Origin: Chitinispirillales bacterium
GTDB lineage: Bacteria; Fibrobacterota; Chitinivibrionia; Chitinivibrionales; Chitinispirillaceae
Reading direction: 5' to 3'
Length of the DNA: 64,000 nt
Assembly: GCA_031254105.1 (NCBI GenBank)
Contig: JAIRVB010000020.1
Coordinates: 1-64,000 of the forward strand
Shown: positions 34,957 through 46,348 of the stretch, one piece after another
Layout of the letters: the number at the start of each line of letters is the position of its first letter
Numbering within the stretch: position 1 is the stretch's first letter
Notes under the pieces: generated by a model
Database searches by the model: none
Seen by the model: only the letters and a program-made list of their open reading frames with translations
Told to the model about the DNA's origin: nothing
Made by a program: the position numbers and the translations under genes

Positions 34957-36081
34957 ATGTTTCTGAAAAAACTCAGGCTTCTCAATTTTCGAAGTTACGG
35001 CGATCTCTCCATAACATTCCCGCCGCAGGGAGCGCTTCTGGAGGGGCTTAACGGTACAGGCAAGACAAACTTGCTTGAGAGCATTTTTCTATTGTGTACC
35101 GGCCGTTCTCAGCGGGGAGCGCAGCGCGCCGCGATGATCCGCCACGAGGAGGAGGCCGCTTTTGTTGAAGGAGATTTTTTCTGCGGTGATGGTCTGCGGC
35201 CGTCCGCAAGCGGCGGTGAGGACAAAACCGTAAATGTAGCCTTGGGTTTTGGCCGTGATAAAAAGATTGTGATGAAGCGCGACGGCGCGGCGGTAAATTC
35301 ATTCTCGGAGTGGTTTGGTGAGAGGCCGGTGGTCTCTTTCGGTTCGGATGACCTTGATCTTGTATACGGCGCTCCGGAGCTCCGCAGACGGTTTGCGGAT
35401 ATGCTGATTTGCCAGATGGACCGCTCTTACATGGACGCTCTTAGCCGTTACCGCAAAAGTCTTGCGTGCCGCAACGCGCTTTTCGGCAAAACATCCGATC
35501 CGCTTCAGTTCGAAGTCTATGAACGGGAGATGGCGGCAGCGGGCGCGGAACTCGTTTTCCGCCGCGCGGAGGTACTGGGTAAACTCTCTATGCATTTGAG
35601 CGATTTCTACGCCCAAATCAGCGAATGCCGCGAGGTTGCCGGGATGGAGTACGAACAAAAGTTTAAGTGCGATTTTAATAGCAAAAATGAGTGGAAAAAT
35701 GTATATTTAGAACTCTTGGGTGAGCGCAGGATTAGAGATAGTGAGCTGGGGTTTACCGCGTATGGTCCGCACAGGGATGATTTGCGTTTTTTTCTGGACA
35801 AAAAACCAGCCAAAACCTTCGCGTCGCAGGGTCAGTGCCGCTCTTTCGCCCTCTCTTTGAAACTTGGATCGGTCCTTCTTCTGGAGCAGCAAAAACAGGA
35901 CAGCATGATTTTCCTTATCGATGATGCGGTTTCGGAGCTGGACTCCGGGAGAACTTCCCGCGTATATCCCCTGCTTGAGGGCAGAGGGCAGATTTTTATA
36001 GCTACACCCCATTGTCAGGTAACTTTGAGGGAGCGGGTGCTTAAGTGCGCTGTAGAGCTGGGAAAGGTAAAGTGGTCGTGA
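34957..36081 (+). CDS. recF: DNA repair/recombination protein RecF
   Basis: RecF is an SMC-like ATPase that helps load RecA at gapped DNA. The 374-residue protein opens with LRLLNFRSYGDLSITFPPQG and the Walker A LLEGLNGTGKTNLLESIFLL. The C-terminal signature FASQGQCRSFALSLKLGSVL, Walker B MIFLIDDAVSELD and IFIATPHCQ follow. Its stop overlaps the next gene by four bases (GTGA), and gyrB comes next, as in the common recF-gyrB arrangement. Confidence 0.94.
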   Translation: MFLKKLRLLNFRSYGDLSITFPPQGALLEGLNGTGKTNLLESIFLLCTGRSQRGAQRAAMIRHEEEAAFVEGDFFCGDGLRPSASGGEDKTVNVALGFGRDKKIVMKRDGAAVNSFSEWFGERPVVSFGSDDLDLVYGAPELRRRFADMLICQMDRSYMDALSRYRKSLACRNALFGKTSDPLQFEVYEREMAAAGAELVFRRAEVLGKLSMHLSDFYAQISECREVAGMEYEQKFKCDFNSKNEWKNVYLELLGERRIRDSELGFTAYGPHRDDLRFFLDKKPAKTFASQGQCRSFALSLKLGSVLLLEQQKQDSMIFLIDDAVSELDSGRTSRVYPLLEGRGQIFIATPHCQVTLRERVLKCAVELGKVKWS

Positions 36082-36371
36082 GCGGTTATAAACAGCCGTC
36101 AACTGTAGGTTCTATCCTTCAAATATTTCTTAAGGATAAGGGATATGCCACTGTATGCAAAGAGTGGGAAGTGGTTTCAAACTGGAACCGTGTCGCCGGA
36201 GAACGCATTGCGGGTGTAACAAAATGCGAAAGAGTTGAGGATGGAGTGCTGTATGTAAAGACAAAATCCGCCCCCTGGCGACAGGAATTAAGTCACCTCA
36301 AAGAACAGATAAAGGAATCAATTCGTAAAGAGACAGGATGCGTCAGTATAAAGGATATCGTTTTTTATTGA
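36078..36371 (+). CDS. DUF721 family protein (DciA-like)
   Basis: 97 residues from the GTG at 36078, which overlaps the recF stop. The pattern EWEVVSNWNRVAGERIAGVT, YVKTKSAPWRQELSHLKEQI and a final VSIKDIVFY is the DUF721 family, which includes DciA, a loader of the replicative helicase, and is commonly found between recF and gyrB. The frame is open further upstream but that part overlaps recF fully. The helicase-loading role is inferred from the family. Confidence 0.85.
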   Translation: MSGYKQPSTVGSILQIFLKDKGYATVCKEWEVVSNWNRVAGERIAGVTKCERVEDGVLYVKTKSAPWRQELSHLKEQIKESIRKETGCVSIKDIVFY

Positions 36372-36395
36372 AATTACAAAATAAAACAACAACAA

Positions 36396-36628
36396 TGTCC
36401 ATGTAGGGGCGGCTATTAGCCGCCCGCAGCGCAGCAAAGAACAATGGATCCCTGCCTACATAGGGATAACATTATGCGGACGACCTGTACAGCCGCCCGC
36501 AGCGCAACAATGAAAAATTAATTTTGATACACGGTAATACCTGTACGGGCGAACCTGCGTGTTCGCCCGCAGTGCGGCAGCGAAAAATAAACGGGCGGCC
36601 AATGACCGCCCCAACAAGGAATACAAGG
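36396..36628. repeat. Cluster of GC-rich hairpin repeats between DUF721 and gyrB
   Basis: Three clear hairpins are GGGCGGC/GCCGCCC (36407-36425), GGGCGAAC/GTTCGCCC (36547-36568) and GGGCGG/CCGCCC (36593-36611). A 16-base direct repeat AGCCGCCCGCAGCGCA occurs at 36418 and 36491. The tract fills the whole gap upstream of gyrB and looks like tandem insertions of one small repeat family. Confidence 0.8.
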
Positions 36629-36645
36629 ATAACGGAGACAAATAA

Positions 36646-38574
<1,929 letters not shown>

Positions 38575-38628
38575 TTTAAAATGCGGAAATGGAAAAATTA
38601 CGCGAAATACAACGCAAAAATCCTGCAG

Positions 38629-38649
38629 GGAACGGCAACCTGCCGTTCC
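38629..38649. repeat. Hairpin repeat between gyrB and surE
   Basis: GGAACGGCA and TGCCGTTCC pair over nine bases with a three-base loop. It is similar in plan to the hairpin at 42103-42123 after gyrA, and has no T-run. Confidence 0.7.
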
Positions 38650-38742
38650 GCATATCACGCGCCCATAAAATGTTTGATTTTGCCGATGATACAAATTCAA
38701 ATTTAACGCAAAAATAAAAATGTAGGACAAACAAGGAAGTTC

Positions 38743-39534
38743 ATGCGAAATAAAAAAACAGTTCTATTAACCAACGATGACGGTTTCCACGCGCCCGGTA
38801 TAAAAAGTCTTTACGATGTATTTTCAAAAGACTATGACGTAATAGCGGTCGCTCCTGACAAAGAGCAAAGCGGGGTCGGCCATACATTTACTTTTAATAA
38901 ACCGTTGCACTACCGCGAGGCTCTTGACGGTGAGCAGATGCCGGGGTACCTTGTAAGCGGCTCTCCTGCCGACTGTGTGAAGTTTGCCATAAGTTTTCTG
39001 CTTCCTGTAAGGCCCGATATTGTTATTTCAGGTATGAACGATGGGGATAATTCAGGGTTATCCGCGTTTTATTCGGGAACGGTTGCCGCAGCCAGAGAGG
39101 GTGCGTTCTGGAGTATCCCAAGTTTCGCGTTTTCGATGTGTTCAGGCGGGATGTCTTATGCAAACCAGTATGCCGTGACGGCGTGTTCCATAGTCAAAAA
39201 AATTCTGGGCGGCAGCCATAAGCCGCTTGATCCCAAAATCTATTACAACGTCAATTTTCCCGCCTGTGATCCAAAGCTGATGAAAGGCAGTATAGTTACA
39301 TGGCAGAGCATGGCGTACTTTGACGACCGCTATGAAAAAATAGAGGTTGAGACCCATCAGACAAAAGAGGGATATCTTGTCTATGGAGAGAAAAAAGATA
39401 TAGAAAATACTAACGCGTTTGATTCACGCGCGCTTATGAATAACTTTACAACTATTACCCCCCTTACTTTCGATTCAACCGCTCACGGAGAAATACCTTT
39501 CTTGCGATGGCTTGAAGAGAGTGAAAGTGATTAA
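38743..39534 (+). CDS. surE: 5'/3'-nucleotidase SurE
   Basis: SurE removes phosphate from nucleoside monophosphates and polyphosphate, with a divalent metal. The 263-residue protein has the signature VLLTNDDGFHAPGIKSLYDV (metal-binding DD), SGSPADCVKFA and DIVISGMNDGDNSGLSAFYS (metal-binding Asn and GT loop). AAGGAAG precedes the ATG. It lies between gyrB and gyrA, 12 bases before gyrA, so it is probably in the same transcript. Confidence 0.93.
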   Translation: MRNKKTVLLTNDDGFHAPGIKSLYDVFSKDYDVIAVAPDKEQSGVGHTFTFNKPLHYREALDGEQMPGYLVSGSPADCVKFAISFLLPVRPDIVISGMNDGDNSGLSAFYSGTVAAAREGAFWSIPSFAFSMCSGGMSYANQYAVTACSIVKKILGGSHKPLDPKIYYNVNFPACDPKLMKGSIVTWQSMAYFDDRYEKIEVETHQTKEGYLVYGEKKDIENTNAFDSRALMNNFTTITPLTFDSTAHGEIPFLRWLEESESD

Positions 39535-39546
39535 GAGGTAGGTCTC

Positions 39547-42102
39547 ATGAATGAAAATGAAAAAATACTGCCGGTATTCATCGAAGACGAGATGCAAAAA
39601 TCGTATCTTGACTATTCGATGAGCATGATAACATCCCGCGCGCTGCCCGATGTAAGGGACGGCCTTAAACCTGTACACCGCCGCGTCCTTTTTGGGATGG
39701 AGGAGCTTGGGGTTCAGCATAACAAGCAGCCTAAAAAGTGCGCCCGCGTAGTCGGTGATGTCATAGGTAAATATCATCCTCACGGCGACAGCGCTGTGTA
39801 TGATTCTCTTGTGCGTATGGCTCAGGACTTTTCGCTGCGTTATCCTATGGTAAATGGTCAGGGAAACTTCGGTTCAATTGACGGAGATCCTCCCGCCGCC
39901 ATGAGGTACACCGAGTGCCGCATGACCGGTTTAGCGGAAGAGATGCTTGCCGATCTTGACAAAGACACAGTAGATTTTACTCCAAACTACGATGAGACGC
40001 TCAAGGAACCTACAGTATTGCCGTCAAAACTGCCGTTTCTTTTGTTAAACGGTACCACTGGTATCGCTGTTGGTATGGCGACCAATATGGCTCCTCATAA
40101 CCTGACTGAAATAATTAATGGTATTGTGGCTGTTATTGATAATCCCGACATTACTATAGATGATCTGATAAAGCTTGTGCCCGGCCCCGATTTTCCCACA
40201 GGGGGAATCATTTTTGGGAGAAGCGGTATTTACGAAGCGTACAGGACAGGTAGAGGTAAGGTGATAATCCGCGCGAAGGCTGAAGTGCAAAAAACAGCTA
40301 ATGACCGCGAAGAGATTATCATCACCGAAATCCCGTACATGGTAAATAAATCCTCACTTCTTGAAAAGATGGCGGATCTGGTGCGTTCAAAGATTATAGA
40401 GGGAATCTCCTTTATAAGGGATGAGTCTGACAGAAGAGGGATGCGCGTTGTCGTAGGTATCAAAAAAGATGACTTCGGCGATGTGATTCTTAATCAGCTT
40501 TACAAGTATACGATGCTGCAAACTACGTTTGGCATTATTAATCTTGCGCTTGTTAATTTACAACCGCGTCTTCTTGGTCTTAAAGAGCTCATGGCTCACT
40601 TCCTTGACCACCGGCACAACGTGGTTGTGCGCAGAACTGAGTTTGAGCTCAGAAAAGCGAAAGACCGCGCTCATATACTCGAGGGTTTGCGCATAGCGCT
40701 TGACCACATAGATGAAATTGTAGCGCTCATACGCGGGTCGGATTCACCTGATGACGCTCATCAGAAACTCATGGAACGGTTCGGACTCAGTGAAGTACAG
40801 GCCAAAGCTATCTTGGAGATGAGGCTGCAGCGTCTTACAGGGCTTGAGCGTGACAAAATAGAGCAGGAGTACCGGGAGCTTATGAAGCTCATTGATGACC
40901 TCACCGCGATACTTGCGAGCCGTGACCGCCGCATGCAGATAATTAAGGATGAACTTCTGTCCATAAAGGCCCGGTACGGCGACGCGCGCAGAACTGAGAT
41001 CACGGACGCGACCAGCGATGTAGACATTGAGGACATGATTGCCGAAGAGGATATGGTAATCACAATGACTCACGAAGGCTACATAAAGCGCACCGCGGTG
41101 TCTGAGTACAGAGCTCAGGGCAGGGGCGGAAGAGGCGTTAAGGGGATGGACTCAAAGGAGAATGATTTTATATCTACGCTCTTTGTAGCTTCAACGCACG
41201 CCTATATTTTGTTCTTTACAAATACGGGACGCTGTTACTGGCTTAAGGTGTACAAAATTCCTGAGGTTGGGCGTAACTCCAGAGGCCGTCCGATTGTCAA
41301 CCTGATAGATCTTAAACCTGGAGAAAAAATAGCGGCTTTTGTGCCGGTTCGTGAATTTGACGATAAGCATTTTATTGTTACGGCAACCGAAAAAGGCGTC
41401 ATAAATAAGCAGCCGCTTTCATCCTATTCAAATGTACGGCGTGACGGCATAAATGCTTTCAGACTCGATGAAGGTGATTCCCTCATTGAGGTAAAGCTTA
41501 CAACAGGCGGAAGCGATGTTATTCTCGGAACAGCTTTTGGCCAGGCGGTAAGATTTCATGAAAGCGCCGCCAGAGAGCTTGGACGCAACACGCGCGGTGT
41601 GCGGGGTATAAAGCTGAAGGGCGAAGACAAAGTTGTCGGTATGATGATAATTACCAATGACAGTGATGAAATCCTTACCGTTACCGAAAACGGTTTTGGA
41701 AAGCGCACCACCGTAGCCGATTACCGTAAGACAAACCGCGGCGGAAGCGGCATAATAAACATCAAGCAGACAGACCGCAACGGGCCTGTCGTCTCCATCA
41801 AGAGCGTTCTGGGCGGAGAGGATGTGATGCTTATAACCCGCAACGGAATTATCATCCGTCTTGATGTAGACCGCATCTCAAGCATCGGGCGTAATACGCA
41901 GGGGGTAAAGCTCATCAACCTTGACGAAGGCGACAGTGTTATCGACGTTGCTCTTTGCGAACGCGGTGAGGATGAGGAAAACGCGGTTGCAGCGCAAGCC
42001 CCTGTGGAGTCGGCTCCGGCGGATACGGGCAAGGATACCGATGAAGAGACAGTCGCGGATGAGGAAACGTCTGGTGATGATGATACGGATATTCAGGAGT
42101 AG
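39547..42102 (+). CDS. gyrA: DNA gyrase subunit A
   Basis: The 851-residue subunit contains the DNA-cleavage core: [11 protein letters not shown], the QRDR segment [20 protein letters not shown], and catalytic Tyr 121 in [10 protein letters not shown]. Ser 82 and Asp 86 (equivalent to E. coli 83 and 87) are the quinolone-sensitive residues. The C-terminal beta-pinwheel carries the GyrA box [10 protein letters not shown]. The tail after residue 815 is acidic and Ala-rich, as in many gyrases. Two hairpins follow the stop. Confidence 0.97.
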   Translation: MNENEKILPVFIEDEMQKSYLDYSMSMITSRALPDVRDGLKPVHRRVLFGMEELGVQHNKQPKKCARVVGDVIGKYHPHGDSAVYDSLVRMAQDFSLRYPMVNGQGNFGSIDGDPPAAMRYTECRMTGLAEEMLADLDKDTVDFTPNYDETLKEPTVLPSKLPFLLLNGTTGIAVGMATNMAPHNLTEIINGIVAVIDNPDITIDDLIKLVPGPDFPTGGIIFGRSGIYEAYRTGRGKVIIRAKAEVQKTANDREEIIITEIPYMVNKSSLLEKMADLVRSKIIEGISFIRDESDRRGMRVVVGIKKDDFGDVILNQLYKYTMLQTTFGIINLALVNLQPRLLGLKELMAHFLDHRHNVVVRRTEFELRKAKDRAHILEGLRIALDHIDEIVALIRGSDSPDDAHQKLMERFGLSEVQAKAILEMRLQRLTGLERDKIEQEYRELMKLIDDLTAILASRDRRMQIIKDELLSIKARYGDARRTEITDATSDVDIEDMIAEEDMVITMTHEGYIKRTAVSEYRAQGRGGRGVKGMDSKENDFISTLFVASTHAYILFFTNTGRCYWLKVYKIPEVGRNSRGRPIVNLIDLKPGEKIAAFVPVREFDDKHFIVTATEKGVINKQPLSSYSNVRRDGINAFRLDEGDSLIEVKLTTGGSDVILGTAFGQAVRFHESAARELGRNTRGVRGIKLKGEDKVVGMMIITNDSDEILTVTENGFGKRTTVADYRKTNRGGSGIINIKQTDRNGPVVSIKSVLGGEDVMLITRNGIIIRLDVDRISSIGRNTQGVKLINLDEGDSVIDVALCERGEDEENAVAAQAPVESAPADTGKDTDEETVADEETSGDDDTDIQE

Positions 42103-42164
42103 GGAACGACCAGTGGTCGTTCCGCTCTATCAAACATGAACGGGCGGCCGCATGCCGCCCTTTT
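42103..42164 (+). terminator. Tandem hairpins after gyrA
   Basis: GGAACGACC-AGT-GGTCGTTCC (42103-42123) is a near-perfect hairpin. GGGCGGC (42142-42148) and GCCGCCC (42154-42160) followed by TTTT form a second, more terminator-like one. Both resemble the dispersed hairpin repeats, so this repeat family may double as terminators. Confidence 0.75.
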
Positions 42165-42226
42165 ATCTTCATAAAAACGCCGCGTTAGATACTATTTCTA
42201 TTATATTTTATTAGTTTAACACCTTG

Positions 42227-42385
42227 TTATTTCTTTGGCGGAAGATTTCCTCTTCCAGCTCCTGATAGATTACCTGTTGTACTAGGTTTGTTTCCGCCAG
42301 GTTTTGAAGGGACGAAACCTGCTCCTCCCTCACCGCCTCTTGGTGTTGAGCCGCCATTTCTTGAACCGCCACCGTTTTTTGCCAT
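42227..42385 (-). CDS. Small Gly/Asn-rich conserved protein
   Basis: 52 residues beginning MAKNGGGSRNGGSTPRGGEG and ending KPSTTGNLSGAGRGNLPPKK. The PSTTGN-SG-GRGN-PP ending recurs in small Gly-rich proteins of unknown function from diverse bacteria (recalled, not searched). AGGAG lies nine bases before the ATG at 42385, and a good promoter (42467-42495) is upstream. A longer overlapping frame on the same strand (42211-42588) lacks these supports. Confidence 0.7.
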   Translation of the reverse strand: MAKNGGGSRNGGSTPRGGEGGAGFVPSKPGGNKPSTTGNLSGAGRGNLPPKK

Positions 42386-42466
42386 AGAACTTGCTCCTTG
42401 AAAAGTGAACACTTGTCCCATAAAGTAGAATCCTTATGGGAAATTTGCATATTTGTATACAATAAT

Positions 42467-42495
42467 AATATATATGTATTTGTTCGCTCAGTCAA
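42467..42495 (-). promoter_or_regulatory. Sigma70-type promoter of the Gly-rich gene
   Basis: On the minus strand TTGACT (42495-42490), a 17-base spacer and TATATT (42472-42467). It lies about 80 bp before the start codon. It has the same boxes as the tRNA promoter nearby. Confidence 0.7.
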
Positions 42496-42631
42496 CTTTT
42501 TAATTTTTGACGGATATTGAAACCTGCCGCCCTCGCGGCAAAAATCAAAAATAAACTTTGGGAAGCGGCTAAGAATTATCAATCTCACCTTATCTCATTT
42601 TGCCGTTTCTTAAAAAAGTTCATTTTTTAAT

Positions 42632-42660
42632 TTGACCTGGAGCGCAATTTGTAGTATATT
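42632..42660 (+). promoter_or_regulatory. Sigma70-type promoter of the initiator tRNA gene
   Basis: TTGACC (42632-42637), a 17-base spacer and TATATT (42655-42660). The tRNA begins 48 bases further on. With the divergent promoter at 42467-42495 this suggests TTGACN-N17-TATATT as the housekeeping pattern. Confidence 0.8.
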
Positions 42661-42707
42661 TATTATCTACAGGGGAAAACGATGTTTACCCTTTAACTAA
42701 AAAATAC

Positions 42708-42784
<77 letters not shown>

Positions 42785-42790
42785 ATATAA

Positions 42791-42829
42791 AAGGCGCTGC
42801 GATCTATAAAAGTTTGCGGCGCCTTTTTT
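42791..42829 (+). terminator. Intrinsic terminator of tRNA-fMet
   Basis: AAGGCGC (42791-42797) pairs with GCGCCTT (42819-42825), extended by a few inner pairs, and is followed by a run of T. Confidence 0.85.
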
Positions 42830-42921
42830 ATTTTAATGCAGAAATAATAATGCGGAGTGCAGAAATGATTGATTTTTCTCTTTTATTTCTGCATTATTAT
42901 TTATTATAAGGGAGCGGATCT

Positions 42922-43917
42922 GTGACAGACACAAATACAGATAAGGATGTTCAGACAGCGCAGGAACTATGTAAAACAGTCGCTTCTATCAAGGCTGAGA
43001 TTGCGAGGAGAATCGTTGGTCAGGCCGCTGTGATAGATGACCTTTTAGCATGCTTTCTGGCAGGAGGACATTGTTTGCTCACAGGCGTTCCCGGGCTTGC
43101 AAAAACAATGCTTGTTCAGAGCCTTAGCCGCTGCCTTGATCTTGAGTTTAACCGCATTCAGTTTACACCCGATCTCATGCCTTCTGATATTACAGGCTCG
43201 GAAATTCTAATGGAGGAGAGAGGCAGCGGGCGGCGGGAGTTTAAATTTATACAAGGGCCTATTTTCGCCAATATCGTTTTGGCTGATGAGATAAACCGCA
43301 CGCCTCCCAAAACGCAGTCCGCGCTTCTTCAGGCTATGCAGGAGCAGGAGGTAACATCATCGGGGGTCACCCATTCGCTGCCAAAGCCGTTTTGGGTTTT
43401 AGCCACTCAGAATCCTGTTGAACAGGAGGGAACCTATCCTCTTCCCGAAGCTCAGCAGGACCGGTTTATGTTTTCCATAGAGATCGGTTATCCTGATATG
43501 GATTCCGAACTGCTCATCGCCCGCAACAGTGCGGACTACCAGAATGTTGAGCTGAAGCCTGTTGTGACAAAAGAGCAGATCGCGGCGTTTAGGGAGCTTG
43601 TAAAGCGCGTGCCTGCCGCTGATTCGGTAGTAGCCGCCGCAGTACATCTTGTACGCGCTACAAGACCCGCAGAGAAAGAATGCCCCGAAGAGATTCGTAA
43701 ATATCTAACGTGGGGAGCGGGCCCCCGCGCTTCACAATTCTTAGTGCTAGCGGCCAGAGCGTTCGCTCTTCTTGACGGCAGGCCGACTCCGGATGTCAAG
43801 GATATCTACCGCGCGGCTTTTCCGGTGCTGCGGCATAGATTAGTGCGCTCTTTCCACGGCGATGTGGAGGGGGTTAGTACTAATGATATTATTGATAAGC
43901 TGATTCGTTTGCGGTAA
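42922..43917 (+). CDS. MoxR-family AAA+ ATPase
   Basis: 331 residues with MoxR features: IVGQAAVIDDLLACFLAGGH, Walker A GVPGLAKTMLVQSL, RIQFTPDLMPSDITGSEIL, Walker B IVLADEINRTPPKTQSALLQ, and sensor WVLATQNPVEQEGTYPLPEA. The C-terminal lid is present. MoxR ATPases act as chaperones, usually with VWA-domain and DUF58 proteins; none follow here, so it stands alone. The start is GTG behind AAGGGAG. Confidence 0.9.
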   Translation: MTDTNTDKDVQTAQELCKTVASIKAEIARRIVGQAAVIDDLLACFLAGGHCLLTGVPGLAKTMLVQSLSRCLDLEFNRIQFTPDLMPSDITGSEILMEERGSGRREFKFIQGPIFANIVLADEINRTPPKTQSALLQAMQEQEVTSSGVTHSLPKPFWVLATQNPVEQEGTYPLPEAQQDRFMFSIEIGYPDMDSELLIARNSADYQNVELKPVVTKEQIAAFRELVKRVPAADSVVAAAVHLVRATRPAEKECPEEIRKYLTWGAGPRASQFLVLAARAFALLDGRPTPDVKDIYRAAFPVLRHRLVRSFHGDVEGVSTNDIIDKLIRLR

Positions 43918-44004
43918 GGGGCAAACCTGCGCAAAGGCGTTGCCGCCGCAGGGGCAACAACTGTTTCCCGCGTTAAAGCAACAATTGTTTTGCAAACCCC
44001 TTAC
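43914..44004. repeat. Hairpin-rich sequence over the moxR stop codon
   Basis: GTAAGGGG (43914-43921, containing the moxR stop) pairs with CCCCTTAC (43997-44004). Inside are GCAACA-TGTT units like those embedded in the DUF1016 gene. It may act as a terminator loop or be a repeat insertion. Confidence 0.55.
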
Positions 44005-44184
44005 TGTACCTGAACATTACAAAATTAATATTCCGCCTGTTAAAAAATGCAGTTAAAGCGTAATTATTATTCAAATAACTGACAATTGTTTGCGTAATGT
44101 TTTTTATATTGTCGTCATGGCGTCAAAATGTTGAGTTTTAGATTTCAGCTCCGTTTTTGGCAATACCTTGTTACAGGCGGTTTT

Positions 44185-45882
44185 TTAGCCGACATATGGA
44201 ATTCTCCATATTGATGTTGCTTTTCTTGCTAAATCATTTTGTCTGGCGTCCAAAGTCGTGGGGTTCCAGTCACTGTAATTTATGGCTTTTGTCATTTCGT
44301 ATTGACTTTTTGCATAAAACAGTTTCTTTTGATCAAAAGGTAATGTTTCACAATCTTTGTTTAGGTGATCTTCCAAAACAGTATAATTACCCAATCTGTA
44401 AATGTAACTCGGTTGAACAGTTTGAGGAAAGTCCTGATCCCAATTATCCCCTGCGTTTTCCGGTAATATATGTTCGATTGTTGCTGGGTCCAGTTCATAG
44501 TCTCTGTCTCCGCCCTGCATCATATTATTTTCTAACTCAAATAAAATATATCTTGCTAATTTTTTACTTCTGCCATAAGAGTACAATTCAAGTGTGGAAA
44601 AGTCGTTTCGGAAGTCCGCGTCTGAAATGTAGAGTTCTTTTATCTCGTTAAATACTCCTTGAGCAGTTGTTATTGCCGCATTGTATATTTTTTGAGAAAC
44701 AGTGTTATAAAGTTCCTCCATTCTATTAGCTTGACGGCTGCTAATTACATTGTAACGGAATGATATGATTGAAATTACTTTTAGTGTTTTATCAAATTCC
44801 TGATCCGGGAATCTTTCTTTAGCCACCATTAATAATGGTAATTGCTGCTTTACTCCAAATAGCTTCATTTCCCGAATTCTCTTAATTCTTTCTCTGTTAC
44901 CCCGCCAATAAATACTATAGGTATCTTGAAGCGCAAGATAAATTTCTGAATATGAATCTAAGTCATTTAACAGATTAAATACCTGTTGATTTGTTTTAAT
45001 CTCTGTTCTAATTGTTTTAAAAAGCTGCTCTTGTCTTACAAGCGGTTTTCTTGAAATCCAAAAGTGTCTTAAAAAAACGGGGAATTTATCTATGCCAACA
45101 CTTGTCGCTATTTTTTTCCAGATCTCTTTTGCGATCCGCAGGTCTGAGGGTGTGATTAAAGAAAATAAGTAGTTTTTTAATAAATCAGTTACAGTAAGAT
45201 CAACTCCTCTGTAATTTAAAGTTTCAAATAAAGTGTATGCGCTCAATTCATCCTCAACTTCAATCTTAATAAACATGGTTTTATCTCCAATTGATTTGCT
45301 GAGAAATGTTGCTAATTCAACTCCGGCGGCATTTGGAAAAAGCTCCCCAATCTTTATATAAAAGAAATTAAAGCCTTGCCACAGCAATTGATCTGAATCA
45401 ACCAGTGTTTTTTCGTTTTGAGGTGGAATTAGTTGCAGTAAATTTCTTTGGTAGAATGGATCATTATTTTCGTTTAAAAAAAGTTTACTTGAATGATGTA
45501 ATGAGGCGGGATCTTTTTGTCCTAAGAACCCCCTCCTGAGTTCATTAATCCTTTCAGAATTATCTTTGGATTCAATACCGCTATCTACTAAATCTTGTAT
45601 TTTTTTTATTGTTGCAAGCGCAAGAAGACTTAATGTTGTAAATCTTTGTTGCCCATCTATAACTAAAAACTGTTTTTCTCCTGTTTTTTGAAGAACTACA
45701 GCTCCCATATAGTGGTCTTTTCCCGTGTTCAAGAGGATTTTAATGTCCTCCCACAAGTCAATCCAATTGTCAATTCTCCAGGAGTAATCTCTTTGAAAAA
45801 CAGGAACTTTATATGTCACCCCATTTCCAAGTAATCCACTTAGACTGGTTGTACTCGGTGTCATTAAATTTTTGTCGGCCAT
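44185..45882 (-). CDS. DUF262/DUF1524 protein (GmrSD-like, restriction type)
   Basis: 565 residues. The N-terminal DUF262 domain has YKVPVFQRDYSWRIDNWIDL and the ParB-like VIDGQQRFTTLSLLALATI, associated with nucleotide hydrolysis. The C-terminal DUF1524 domain carries the HNH-type ATIEHILPENAG and LGNYTVLEDHLN. The architecture is that of GmrSD-family enzymes, some of which cut glucosylated or otherwise modified phage DNA. It is a single-gene unit next to a broken rhuM. Antiphage function is inferred from the family. Confidence 0.85.
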   Translation of the reverse strand: MADKNLMTPSTTSLSGLLGNGVTYKVPVFQRDYSWRIDNWIDLWEDIKILLNTGKDHYMGAVVLQKTGEKQFLVIDGQQRFTTLSLLALATIKKIQDLVDSGIESKDNSERINELRRGFLGQKDPASLHHSSKLFLNENNDPFYQRNLLQLIPPQNEKTLVDSDQLLWQGFNFFYIKIGELFPNAAGVELATFLSKSIGDKTMFIKIEVEDELSAYTLFETLNYRGVDLTVTDLLKNYLFSLITPSDLRIAKEIWKKIATSVGIDKFPVFLRHFWISRKPLVRQEQLFKTIRTEIKTNQQVFNLLNDLDSYSEIYLALQDTYSIYWRGNRERIKRIREMKLFGVKQQLPLLMVAKERFPDQEFDKTLKVISIISFRYNVISSRQANRMEELYNTVSQKIYNAAITTAQGVFNEIKELYISDADFRNDFSTLELYSYGRSKKLARYILFELENNMMQGGDRDYELDPATIEHILPENAGDNWDQDFPQTVQPSYIYRLGNYTVLEDHLNKDCETLPFDQKKLFYAKSQYEMTKAINYSDWNPTTLDARQNDLARKATSIWRIPYVG

Positions 45883-46348
45883 ATTTTTAACGCCCTGTCT
45901 TTTTAAATTACCTTTAACGGCTCAAGGCTTGCAATAAACCATTTGAACTTTCTAAAATATAATAAAAAATACGCCTTTAACGTCACAATTTTCACAATAA
46001 CTCTAAATTAGGTATGGTACGTATTTCGTGTATTTATTCTTGCTTATATCCAATTGCCAATACAAAATGAGCATCTTCAACAGTGGATTTTGACTTTCGA
46101 TTTTAGAAAGATGCAGTTGAAATGGATAGATTCTTATATGTCCGCGGGTAAAATGTTTACTCGACTATAGTCAACAACTGAATCCTTTGGCCTTATACTC
46201 TGCTTTATGTTTATGAACTAATCCCCAAAATTCAACTCTGTGAAAAAAAGGTAACATCCGGGTGAAAATACTGGTATTTTTACTCATACCCGTTGGATTA
46301 AGTTATTATATTTTGGACACGTGTGATTGGCGATATATGGAGAAATTT
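45883..46348. other. 466-bp intergenic region with no recognised gene
   Basis: AT-rich sequence between the DUF262 gene (minus) and the rhuM remnant (plus). I see no repeat, RNA or convincing ORF. A frame open from 46262 into rhuM encodes a hydrophobic stretch unlike RhuM and is probably untranslated. Confidence 0.5.

Noticed and set aside
42211-42588. 125-codon minus-strand frame
   Set aside because: It overlaps the Gly-rich gene in another frame, has no ribosome site, and its product is mixed low-complexity.
46262-46348. Hydrophobic N-terminal extension of the rhuM remnant
   Set aside because: Intact RhuM proteins begin near the FLIYSTP segment, and GGAG supports ATG 46349.
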